The notes under the pieces are model-generated. The model saw nothing but the letters and a program-made list of their open reading frames with translations, was not told where the DNA came from and did no database searches. Shown in pieces: positions 33,199-41,310 of a DNA stretch of 64,000 nucleotides. This DNA comes from Candidatus Eiseniibacteriota bacterium (GTDB taxonomy: Bacteria; Eisenbacteria; RBG-16-71-46; CAIMUX01), in assembly GCA_020633975.1 (NCBI GenBank), contig JACKCR010000002.1, forward strand, positions 868,001 to 932,000, in the 5' to 3' direction. Within the stretch, counting starts at the first letter, position 1. Each line of letters starts with the position of its first letter. Made by a program: the position numbers and the translations under genes.

Positions 33199-36100
33199 AT
33201 GGACGGTTTGCTTCCAGGACGGTACGTCGACGTCACGCTCCTGACGTCGCACGACAACCGCCGCGTCTTCCGTTGCCGGAACGAGGAGACGGGGGAGTGG
33301 CTTGCCGTCAAATGCATCGTCCCCGGGGGCGATGCCGAACCGTCCGCGCAAGGATCACTCGACGAGGACACGGTCGAGGCATTCCGCGCCGAGTACCTCC
33401 GTCTCGAAGCGATCGACCATCCGAACTGGGTTAGGCCCGGCCGCTTTTTCGCACTTCCGGATGGCGGGTACGGGTTCGAACTGGAGTTGTCGTCGGGACG
33501 TCCGCTCCTCGAGATTCCATGGCGCGGTTGGTGTCCGGAGATCGCGGAGATCATTCGGCAGATCCTGTCCGGACTCCACACACTGCATGTGATGGGGATG
33601 GCGCATCTCGATCTCAAGCCGGAGCAGGTGTTGGTGGAGTGGGGGGATGGGGACGGCGGCGAAGGCGGTGTCGACGACATTCACGTGCACTTGCTGGACC
33701 TTGGGTTCTCGTGCGCGTTTGGTACGTCGATTCCGCCGACGGGGACGGCGGGGTACATGGCGCCCGAGCTGCTCACGCGGGGGGCGGAGTGGGATGCGCG
33801 GGTGGATCTGTACGCGCTGGGCGTGATCATCTACGAGCTCTTGTGGGATCGGCATCCATTCCCGGGCGATAGCGCGGGAGAGGTGCTCCGTGCTCAGCAG
33901 CGTGGAATGTCACTGGCGGCAGAGTATCGTGAGGGGCTTGTTCCGCGCCCGGTCGTCCTGGTGGTCTCGGAGCTACTCTCAGTCGACGCCTTCGAGCGTC
34001 CTCCCTCGGTCATGCAAGTTTGGAGTCGTGTGCGAGACGTGGTGCGGGCCCACGCGTGGGGCGGTCTACGAGACGAGTTGTCCCTGAGTCGCGCGCTGCC
34101 GTTCGTCGGCAGAGCGGCAGAACTAAGCTGGTTCGAGGAGTCTTGGCGCGAGTTCCAGGGAAGCGAAACTGAGCATGCTGAGTTTGTTCTAGAGGCCGAG
34201 CCACACTTCGGGGTGGAGCGTCTTGTGGGTCGCCTGATTGCCCTCGCTCAAACGCTTGGAGCGAAGCTCGGTGATCGTGGCCAACTCGTCACTGCGCACG
34301 GAACTAGGGTCGGTATCCGTGTTCAACGGCGTCCACCAGACCGCCTTCAAGCGTTCCCACGAACGCGCGGCGATGACCAAGCTGCCTTTCGCAGTCTCAG
34401 AGTGGGGCCGTTGGATTCTGAATCCGTTCGCGATGCCGTCATGGCCCATGGCATTGTGAGCCGCCCCCTGGCGGACTTCTTGGTCGAACGAGCCCGAGGC
34501 CGACTGTCGGTGCTGCTCCACTGGGTCGAGGCCACACCGCCGTCTATTCGATCACATGCATGGCGCGAAGGGGCCGACTTCGATCGGTGTTTTCTCGGTT
34601 TGGATTCGCCTCCCAAGGGCATTGAGTGGGTGGCCAACGGTTTGCGCGTGATGCCCGACCTGGAACGCGCGGCGATGACTCGGCGCTTTCTTATCACTTG
34701 TGCCTACTTCTTCGATTGGCAGTACCCCGTACCGTTGTTTGTTGCGTTGCCGACGCCAGATGCCTCGGATGCGCAAATCGCTCGGTGGGGAGTCGCGGGC
34801 GCACCCGAGTGCGAACTCGCGAGCGCACTGAGCGTTCTGCTCCCTGAGGCAGCTGGACCTGTGGAGAAGGCCTGCTTGAGGGCTATTGCAGGGGCCGTCG
34901 ACGCTGAGCTTCTGAGGTCGGCGATCGACGAACTTACGTCCGCCGGCTACTACGAGACAGGCATTCGTCTGTTTCTTGCCTCAGTCCAACGCGTGGAGCC
35001 TGATGATGTCCTCCCCGCCGTTTCCTCGCTAGTTCGCGCTTTGGTCCTCAGCGGACGTACGCGCCTGCCCCGCCCGGGACTATCCAGGGAGTACGCGTTG
35101 GCGCTCGATACCGCCTCCGGAGCCCCGGGACTCTTGGAGTCTGCGGTTGTGATCTTGGCCGAAGGACGGACGAAGGCCGCCGAAGTGCTCTCCGCGACTC
35201 CACCGCCTCGATACCCGGAATCAGAGTTCTGGCTGAACATGTGTCGTGCTGTGGGCCGACCGACGTCGCCCAGTGCGACTGAGGACGTCCCAGATCCCGA
35301 GGCCCAGCTTTGGCGCGATGTCTGGAATGCTGTCGATTCAGGCGGGGGCGAACTTTCCCGTTTTCTTTCAGAGTTTGCACAGAACCGCGATGACTACTGG
35401 ATTTGGGCCATTGCCATGCGGGCGGCTGCCGAGGGTTGGGGTCGAGCAGACATCGGCACGATTGAGGCAGTCATGCGATTCTCAGTCGAAGGCGCCCGGC
35501 GGCACACGCGAGGTGGTGTGCTTCCGGGGATCTACATGAACCTCGCGAGTGTCTTGATCGACAACGGACAGCTCGCTGAAGCTAGAGAACTCCTGGATGC
35601 AGTGCACGAGGAGGCTCTTCTTCAGCAGATTGCGAGTCTTCGCGACCTTGCTGTGACGAACCTGTCGGTCGTTGCCGCGGATATGGGCTTCTTGGCGGAC
35701 TCACTCTCCTTCGCCGAGGTCTCCCACGAGAGCAGCCTCGATCGATCCGGAGCCGTGTATGCCTGGTTGAGAGGCGGATGGTTGGAGCGAGTTGTCGCGG
35801 AAACCGACGAGATGCCTTCGAGCGCCGCTCCCCAACTTCAGAATCTGTACCGCCGTTACAGAGGAACGGCACTCTTGCTGCTTGGGAGGGAAGAGGGGCG
35901 GCCCCTGCTCGCCGCGAGCGAACGATTCGCATCCGAGATTGAGGATTACGGAAGTCAGCTCGAGGTTCTGGTCGATTGGCTCCTTGCCGAGTCCGACGCG
36001 TGGTTGGGCCGAACTGAGATCGCTGGAAGGATCGTCGGCAAGCTACCAGGTCTGCTTCAACACGCGACAGGTCCCTTGGAGGCGACGGCCAGACTGGCTC

Positions 36101-36405
36101 TAGCACAGCACAGAGTCCTGAACGGGACGGATGGCGATGACTCAGGATTGGGTCGAATCGAGAAGTTGATCGAGTCCATCTCCCACTTCGGACTGAGGTA
36201 TCACGCGTGGCGTGCTTGGTGGCTGTACTGCGAACTCCAGGATCGTGTCGGCGTTGCGAATGGAGACAGAGAGTTCGCCCGTGGCGCGCTACGAAACGAG
36301 CTCGTCTGGATGCTCGCGCCGTTCACGAGCCCCAAACAGGAGCGCTTGTTCTGCGGCTTGCCTGGGGTTGCGCGTGCGTGCGATCTGCTGGCTACCGGCG
36401 GCTGA
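33199..36405 (+). CDS. Large atypical Ser/Thr protein kinase with a degenerate NTPase and helical-repeat tail
   Basis: 1068 residues. Kinase domain (about 8-285): Lys38 in LAVKCIV, HLDLKPEQ (His136, Asp138, Lys140) and LLDLGFS (Asp167), TAGYMAPEL, DLYALGVIIYELLWDRHPF. The Gly-rich loop is missing (TLLTSHDNRRVFRCRN), and the catalytic-loop Asn is Gln143. From residue 301, FVGRAAELSWFEESWREF begins an AAA/STAND-like module, but no Walker A follows (the site reads LEAEPHFGVERLV). The rest (about 560-1060) is helical, TPR-like (for example NLASVLIDNGQLAEARELLDAVHEE). The architecture recalls kinase-AAA-TPR regulators; here both active sites are altered. From about residue 280 onward codon use is looser and less GC-rich than in neighbours. 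Confidence 0.85.
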   Translation: MDGLLPGRYVDVTLLTSHDNRRVFRCRNEETGEWLAVKCIVPGGDAEPSAQGSLDEDTVEAFRAEYLRLEAIDHPNWVRPGRFFALPDGGYGFELELSSGRPLLEIPWRGWCPEIAEIIRQILSGLHTLHVMGMAHLDLKPEQVLVEWGDGDGGEGGVDDIHVHLLDLGFSCAFGTSIPPTGTAGYMAPELLTRGAEWDARVDLYALGVIIYELLWDRHPFPGDSAGEVLRAQQRGMSLAAEYREGLVPRPVVLVVSELLSVDAFERPPSVMQVWSRVRDVVRAHAWGGLRDELSLSRALPFVGRAAELSWFEESWREFQGSETEHAEFVLEAEPHFGVERLVGRLIALAQTLGAKLGDRGQLVTAHGTRVGIRVQRRPPDRLQAFPRTRGDDQAAFRSLRVGPLDSESVRDAVMAHGIVSRPLADFLVERARGRLSVLLHWVEATPPSIRSHAWREGADFDRCFLGLDSPPKGIEWVANGLRVMPDLERAAMTRRFLITCAYFFDWQYPVPLFVALPTPDASDAQIARWGVAGAPECELASALSVLLPEAAGPVEKACLRAIAGAVDAELLRSAIDELTSAGYYETGIRLFLASVQRVEPDDVLPAVSSLVRALVLSGRTRLPRPGLSREYALALDTASGAPGLLESAVVILAEGRTKAAEVLSATPPPRYPESEFWLNMCRAVGRPTSPSATEDVPDPEAQLWRDVWNAVDSGGGELSRFLSEFAQNRDDYWIWAIAMRAAAEGWGRADIGTIEAVMRFSVEGARRHTRGGVLPGIYMNLASVLIDNGQLAEARELLDAVHEEALLQQIASLRDLAVTNLSVVAADMGFLADSLSFAEVSHESSLDRSGAVYAWLRGGWLERVVAETDEMPSSAAPQLQNLYRRYRGTALLLLGREEGRPLLAASERFASEIEDYGSQLEVLVDWLLAESDAWLGRTEIAGRIVGKLPGLLQHATGPLEATARLALAQHRVLNGTDGDDSGLGRIEKLIESISHFGLRYHAWRAWWLYCELQDRVGVANGDREFARGALRNELVWMLAPFTSPKQERLFCGLPGVARACDLLATGG

Positions 36406-36757
36406 GCTGCTGTCACCTCATCATTACAATGTACGCTTGAGTGATCACCCTCGGTCTGGCGGTGCCGGGCGGGTGAAACTCCGCAAAACACAATGCGGCA
36501 ACGTGATAGGATTCTTGGCTCCTGTTGCCTGAGTTGTGGCATGACTATTTAATCATTGCTGGTGCAGGAAGACCGGGCCGCAATGCGGTCCAGCTAAGTG
36601 TGGCAGGGCTGGCTGGTTACAGTCGGTCCCACGGGAACCGGGGATGGCTTGACTCCCAGCTTCGCGTCCCCCGGTTCCCGAGCTTCGAGTTCGACGAGAT
36701 GGTTATCGTTCGGAGTTAAGTGGCCCCATAGCTTCACGATAGTCGACTCGTCGTAAG
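36406..36757 (+). other. Non-coding, structured stretch upstream of a strong terminator
   Basis: About 350 bp, visibly less GC-rich than the surroundings, with no credible ORF. It holds a perfect 11-bp inverted repeat (36633-36643 with 36669-36679), ends at the strong terminator at 36758-36797, and could be the long 3' untranslated part of the kinase transcript or an independent small RNA. I tested by eye for a cobalamin-type core around 36470-36510 (GGGTGAAACTCC) and do not find a B12 box. Confidence 0.4.
36633..36679 (+). repeat. Perfect 11-bp inverted repeat
   Basis: GGGAACCGGGG at 36633-36643 and CCCCGGTTCCC at 36669-36679, separated by 25 nt. There is no T-run after it, so it is not itself a terminator; it is the most stable element of the non-coding stretch. 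Confidence 0.8.
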
Positions 36758-36797
36758 GTTGCCTCCGAGACCTGGTCTCGGGGGCAACTACCTTTTT
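36758..36797 (+). terminator. Strong rho-independent terminator
   Basis: GTTGCCTCCGAGA / TCTCGGGGGCAAC stem (13 bp with one mismatch) around CCTGG, 36758-36788, then TACC and TTTTT at 36793-36797. It ends transcription coming from the left, 350 bp beyond the kinase stop. Confidence 0.85.
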
Positions 36798-37086
36798 GTA
36801 CCCCCCACGGCCTGTCCCCCCAAATCGGCTGGATGCGCAATCCGTACTGAACTTGTTTCTCTGCAATAGTTTGAGTGCTTGCACCCTTTGCCGCGGGGGG
36901 CACGACGGGTTGCCTCACTCAACGGATCTCGGTCCCCTCCTCTCCCACGCGCGGATGACGAAATCTCAATGCCCTGTCAATCAACGGCATAGCGATGTGT
37001 ACAGGATAGTTGACGGTGTTTGGCGCCGGGATTGCAGACCATACTGGTGACATGGTTTGTTTACACGCCGGGGAGACGCCTACAAC

Positions 37087-37542
37087 ATGAATCGCATCAT
37101 TGCGCTTGGACTTCTGACCTTGGTAGCCATACAGGGGGTCGGTTGCTCCCAGGAGACGAGCCCGCCCTTAACGCCTGTCCCACAGGGAGTTGCTGTCACG
37201 TCGGTGGCGACGTGGATCGGACCCGAGGGAGGAGTCGTCGAGCAGCCGGACTGCCGAGTGATCGTTCCTGCCGGGGCCGTGGAACAGAACTACCAAGTGA
37301 GTGTCCTGGCTGACGGACCCGCTTTCCAACTCCTGCCCGCATCGATGGAGATCGATGGGCCTATCGAAGTGTGGTTGCGTGACCCGCAGGGAAACAGCGC
37401 GCAGATACAGCAACAGATCGAGCTACTTGATCCAGCAACCGGCGCGTGGACTGTGTTCCTGGGGAATCGGGTTGGCGAGTGGGTGAGAGTGGTAGTTGAC
37501 GGTGACCACCGAGCATACCGACTGTGGCTCGATCTAGAGTAG
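37087..37542 (+). CDS. Small putative lipoprotein with a ZU5-like domain
   Basis: 151 residues from ATG 37087. Signal peptide with lipobox (LVAIQGVGC, Cys near residue 20), a short Pro-rich linker, then a beta-rich domain whose start (WIGPEGGVVEQPDCRVIVPAGAVEQ) matches the 'GPEGG...vxIPpGAv' pattern of ZU5-like domains found in bacterial surface proteins. Probably an outer-membrane-anchored or periplasmic protein; no function assigned. It stands alone between two terminators (36758-36797 and 37582-37619). Confidence 0.75.
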   Translation: MNRIIALGLLTLVAIQGVGCSQETSPPLTPVPQGVAVTSVATWIGPEGGVVEQPDCRVIVPAGAVEQNYQVSVLADGPAFQLLPASMEIDGPIEVWLRDPQGNSAQIQQQIELLDPATGAWTVFLGNRVGEWVRVVVDGDHRAYRLWLDLE

Positions 37543-37581
37543 GACCTCGCTCTTTCCCTGCTTTGCTTCGCTTTCCTCCCC

Positions 37582-37619
37582 GGACGGCCCCGGCTCCAGC
37601 TGGGGCCGTCCTTATTCTT
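37582..37619 (+). terminator. Rho-independent terminator after the ZU5-like lipoprotein
   Basis: Stem GGACGGCCCC (37582-37591) / GGGGCCGTCC (37602-37611), extendable inward by GGCT/AGCT, followed by TTATTCTT. Confidence 0.8.
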
Positions 37620-37707
37620 CAGGTTCCACCCGTTTCCGCCGATTCCTTCAGTGGGGTAGACCCATCTGGAAGCAGCTAAAGGAGTTCTCTCCTCAGGACG
37701 GCGTCTC

Positions 37708-38778
37708 GTGGCACGGATCGATGCGATCTTCAAAATGGTCAAGCAGCAGGGGGCGTCGGATCTGCACATCTCGACGGGGGCGCCGCCAATGCTTCGGATC
37801 CACGGCGAGATCCGGCCGGTCGATTACCCCGAGCTCACTGGCGAGCAGGCACGTCAGCTTCTCTACGAGCTGATGACCCAGGAGCAGAAGTCCCTCTTCC
37901 ACAAGGATCGAGACATCGACTTCGCGTACGAGGTGCCGGGCGAGGTCCGGGTCCGCTGTAACCTCTACGAGCAGATCCGGGGGATCGCGGGGGCGTTCCG
38001 TCTTCTCCCGTCTCAGATCTTCACGCTCGAGCAGCTAGGCCTGCCGGAGACGATCGCGCGCTTCTGCGACATGCCGAAGGGACTGGTCGTGGTGACGGGT
38101 CCGCCGGGGAGTGGGAAGAGCACGACGCTCGCGGCGATGATCCACCACGTCAACCAGACCCAGCGGAAGCACATCCTGACGATCGAGGATCCGGTGGAGT
38201 ACGTGCATCCGAACCTCAACTGCCTGGTCAACCAGCGCGAGGTAGGGAAGAGTGCGCGCTCCTTCGCCGCCGCTCTCCGCGCCGCCCTTCGTGAGGATCC
38301 GAACATCGTCCTCGTCGGCGAGATGCGTGACCTCCAGACGATGCAGCTCGCGCTCACTGCTGCGGAGACGGGGCAGTTGGTCTTTGCCACGCTGCACACG
38401 CAGAGCGCGGCAGCTACGGTGGACCGAATCGTCAATGCGTTTCCGGAAGACCAGCAGCAACAGATCCGCACCATGCTCGCGGACTCGCTGCGCGGTGTGG
38501 TCGCGCAGCGCCTCGTTCCTCGGGCGGATGGACAGGGGCGGGTTTGTGCACTCGAACTCCTTTTCTGCAACACGGCGATCTCGACGCTCATCCGCGAGCG
38601 GAAGACGTTCCAGATTCCGAGCATCATGCAGACGTCCAAGCGTGACGGCATGCTCCTTCTCGACTCGCATCTCATGCAGCTCGTGAAGGACGGCCTCGTC
38701 AGTATCGAAGAGGCACATCGGGTCGCGAACTCGAAAGAGACGTTCGCACCGCTCCTGAACCGCGACAAGGCGGCGTGA
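37708..38778 (+). CDS. pilT: Twitching motility/type IV pilus retraction ATPase PilT
   Basis: Hexameric ATPase that powers pilus retraction at the inner-membrane platform. 356 residues, standard length. N-terminal domain MARIDAIFKMVKQQGASDLHISTGAPPMLRIHG; Walker A GPPGSGKST (131-139); Asp box EDPVEYVH; Walker B VLVGEMRDLQT (Glu205); His box ATLHTQSAAATVDRIV; C-terminal LLDSHLMQLVKDGLVS. GTG 37708 is the start. The next gene overlaps it (GTGA at 38775-38778), indicating a pair made together. Confidence 0.95.
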   Translation: MARIDAIFKMVKQQGASDLHISTGAPPMLRIHGEIRPVDYPELTGEQARQLLYELMTQEQKSLFHKDRDIDFAYEVPGEVRVRCNLYEQIRGIAGAFRLLPSQIFTLEQLGLPETIARFCDMPKGLVVVTGPPGSGKSTTLAAMIHHVNQTQRKHILTIEDPVEYVHPNLNCLVNQREVGKSARSFAAALRAALREDPNIVLVGEMRDLQTMQLALTAAETGQLVFATLHTQSAAATVDRIVNAFPEDQQQQIRTMLADSLRGVVAQRLVPRADGQGRVCALELLFCNTAISTLIRERKTFQIPSIMQTSKRDGMLLLDSHLMQLVKDGLVSIEEAHRVANSKETFAPLLNRDKAA

Positions 38779-40178
38779 TCGTGGCGGGAAGTGCACCGAG
38801 CCCGGGCGGTCCGTCCAAGAAGGCGCCAGATCTCGCCTCGATGCAGTACGCGCTGCTCGGCCGTCTCGCTGAGGTTTCGCTCTTCGACATCTGCCAGTTC
38901 CTCATGCTGAACCGGAAGACCGGCACGCTCACCGCACGCTACGAGCAGAAGGCGGTCTACCTCACGTTCAAAGAGGGGCAGCTTCTCAACGCGGTCGATC
39001 ACGCGCTGAAGAACGGGGAAGAGGTGATCCTGGCGGCCGTGCAATGGCCGGACGGGACCGTCACGTTCGAGGCGGGGCCGGTGCCGCCGGAGAGGCGGAT
39101 CCAGTCGTCGACCGAGAACGTCCTTCTCGAAGCGGCGCGGCTCCTCGACGAGATGTCGGCGGGCGATCTCTTGGAAGAGGATGAGGACGGAGAGCGTCCG
39201 CAGTCCCATGTCGACCGCTATCAGGAGACGAACCGGCGGAGCGCGGAGCTGAGTGAAGCGTTTCGGACCGCGGTGTCCCAGGACGAAGAGACGACGCTTG
39301 GTTCGACCTGGAAGGAGTCGATCATCGAAGCGCTCCGTGACGGTCGTGCGGAGCGGCTCGTGGTCGGACCGGCGTCGACCATCCACCTCGTCCACGGCAA
39401 GGGAGTGATCCCTGTCGAGGTTCCGTCCTTCGCGGAAGTGGAAGAGTGGCTCGCGCGGATGGTGACGGTAGCGCCGGAGTGGAGTCCCTTCTCGGGACGG
39501 TCCGTCAGTCGATGGGGCGCGGGGCCTGAGGAGATGCGTCTCTGGGTGTCGCGTCACAGTTCGCCGGACGGCGTCTGGTTCACCGTGGCTGCGCCTTCGG
39601 AATCGTTCCCGGACTGGTACGGCATGGGCTTCGACGACGACCTCGCGGCATCGCTCCGTCATCTCGAGCAGGGGCCGGTCGTCCTCGGTGCGACATCGGA
39701 GCGGTTCGTCTCGCAGTCGATCGCGGCGTTTCTCTCGAAGCGCGCGGCGGAGTCGCCTGAGCTCGTCTGGGTTCTGGAATCGGCGCCGTCGTTCGCGTGG
39801 TCCAAGCTCCCGGGACGGATCCGCTCTCTCGAGATGGACCGGGTCTCGGAGACGGGCGACCTGGTCGCCTTGTGCGAGCGGACCAAGCCGCGTCTTCTCG
39901 TCCTCCGGGAGTGTCGCCATGGGGAGCTCCTCCAGGAAGCGCTCTCGCTCGTTTCGCAGGAGCTTCAGGTGCTGATCGCTTCGCCCGGATCCAATGCGGC
40001 GGCCGTCCTCCGGACGCTCGACGAGGTCCGGGCACGCGGCGACCGTTCGGGCCGGGGCACGACGCTTGCCTCGATCCTCGCCGGGCTCTGGTGGGTGCAG
40101 CCGGGATCGCCGGAGCAGCCGTACCCCGTGCGCACCCGCTTCCTGGTCGAGGACCGCAAGTCGCAAAAGGCGGCGTGA
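38775..40178 (+). CDS. DUF4388 domain fused to an apparently inactive PilT-like ATPase
   Basis: 467 residues. About residues 23-125 form a DUF4388 domain (YALLGRLAEVSLFDICQFLMLNRKTGTLTARY ... VTFEAGPVPP), a module frequent in gliding and chemosensory regulators. After an acidic linker, about 175-440 follow the PilT layout (SIIEALRDGRAERLVVGPASTIHLVHGKG ... WYGMGFDDDLAASLRHLEQGPVVLGATSERFVSQ), but Walker A has become GATSERFVS (305-313), and the Walker B counterpart reads LLVLRECRH (Glu379 kept). Nucleotide hydrolysis is therefore unlikely. Overlap with pilT suggests a regulatory or stator-like partner of the active ATPase. The PilT relationship is my inference from the aligned order of motifs. 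Confidence 0.75.
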   Translation: MIVAGSAPSPGGPSKKAPDLASMQYALLGRLAEVSLFDICQFLMLNRKTGTLTARYEQKAVYLTFKEGQLLNAVDHALKNGEEVILAAVQWPDGTVTFEAGPVPPERRIQSSTENVLLEAARLLDEMSAGDLLEEDEDGERPQSHVDRYQETNRRSAELSEAFRTAVSQDEETTLGSTWKESIIEALRDGRAERLVVGPASTIHLVHGKGVIPVEVPSFAEVEEWLARMVTVAPEWSPFSGRSVSRWGAGPEEMRLWVSRHSSPDGVWFTVAAPSESFPDWYGMGFDDDLAASLRHLEQGPVVLGATSERFVSQSIAAFLSKRAAESPELVWVLESAPSFAWSKLPGRIRSLEMDRVSETGDLVALCERTKPRLLVLRECRHGELLQEALSLVSQELQVLIASPGSNAAAVLRTLDEVRARGDRSGRGTTLASILAGLWWVQPGSPEQPYPVRTRFLVEDRKSQKAA

Positions 40179-40343
40179 TCCTGTCCACGACCCATGCCGC
40201 TGCCCGATGAGGCCAAAGCTGGCCAAAGATCCGACGCTCGCCGCCATCCCCGGCTCCGTTGACCCCCTCATAGGCCGCTGATATAGTCCGCGGGTCTATC
40301 GTCGTTTGGCACGGGTTCGGGGTTGGGAGGCAGGCGGGAGAGA

Positions 40344-41219
40344 ATGAAGCTGACTTTCCGTTTCTTGCGTTCGCTGAGTGCGACCTTGTTGGGGGGGCTT
40401 CTCCTCGGCGCACTCGTCCATCCTGCGCAGGCCTTCGATCCGTCTGCCCGGTTCTCGCTCAGTGGGCAGCTTGGCGCTTCGAGTCTCGCCATGTCTGACG
40501 TCAACGACGAGATCGCCGATGCCCGTGTCTACATGCGCGAGCAGAACTGGACCGTGCTCGACGATGTGAGCAGCGGGTTCAACTTCCGCGGCGGACTACG
40601 CGCTGACCTCTTCGGCCCCTGGATGCTCGACCTCGGCTATGGCCGGATCTCCGGGTCTTCCAGTGTCGACTTCGACCAAGTGATCGATGCCGCTCCGTCG
40701 ACGAACTTCTACGAGGGGCGGCTCATGTACCGGGTTCCGTGGCGGCCGTCCGAGAAGGTTCGGTTCGCCGTGGGTGCGGGCTTCCTCGGGAGCACGGGCG
40801 CGGAACTCAAAGTGACTCACGAGCAACGAAACGTCGAAGCGGGCGTCCAGCGGCTAGAGACGCTCACCGCGAAGGCGTCTGGAGCCGGTGCGGTTGCCGT
40901 TCTCGAGGCCGAGCTCATCCTGAACGAGATGTTCACCATCGTGGGTGACGTCGGGTACCGATACCTCAATCTCACGCAGGACTCGTACGAACTCGGGATT
41001 TCCAAAGTCGCGAATCCCGCCGTCGACGGAAGCGACGACGACACGACGCCGGAGGGAAGGGACCTCTCCGACAGCAGCATTTTCCGCTACTCCTTCATCG
41101 TCGAGGATCAGCGGGGCACCCTCATCCAGGACGACATCAGCACCTTCGTCGTCAAAGACTTCGACCTGGATTTCTCGGGAGCCCAGGCGAACGTCGGGCT
41201 TCGGATCTACATCTTCTGA
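40344..41219 (+). CDS. Putative outer-membrane beta-barrel protein
   Basis: 291 residues from ATG 40344 with GGGAGAGA upstream. Signal peptide (FLRSLSATLLGGLLLGALVHPAQA, cleavage after AQA near residue 31), then alternating amphipathic strands (FNFRGGLRADLFGPWMLDLGYGRI, FYEGRLMYRVPW, VRFAVGAGFLGSTG, FTIVGDVGYRYLNL) and a terminal ANVGLRIYIF ending in Phe, the typical C-terminal beta-signal for the BAM machinery. It resembles OmpA/OprF-type 8-strand barrels without a peptidoglycan domain. Specific role unknown. No obvious operon partner. Confidence 0.75.
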   Translation: MKLTFRFLRSLSATLLGGLLLGALVHPAQAFDPSARFSLSGQLGASSLAMSDVNDEIADARVYMREQNWTVLDDVSSGFNFRGGLRADLFGPWMLDLGYGRISGSSSVDFDQVIDAAPSTNFYEGRLMYRVPWRPSEKVRFAVGAGFLGSTGAELKVTHEQRNVEAGVQRLETLTAKASGAGAVAVLEAELILNEMFTIVGDVGYRYLNLTQDSYELGISKVANPAVDGSDDDTTPEGRDLSDSSIFRYSFIVEDQRGTLIQDDISTFVVKDFDLDFSGAQANVGLRIYIF

Positions 41220-41310
41220 TACTCGCAGGGGGAGTGCCCGAGGACGGCGATTCGACCATCTGGGCCCTCCGCTACCCAATCCGAGCACTACTCGAGCCGC
41301 TCGTTACCCT

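Noticed and set aside
36465-36515. Cobalamin-riboswitch-like core (GGGTGAAACTCC)
   Set aside because: No B12 box or matching stems, and no B12 transport or synthesis gene downstream.
38013-40271. A 752-residue minus-strand frame opposite pilT and the DUF4388 gene
   Set aside because: Antisense to intact PilT motifs; no domain seen.
40295-40330. Sigma-54 promoter before the barrel gene (TTTGGCACGGG)
   Set aside because: The -24 GG is present but the -12 GC is missing at the required spacing.
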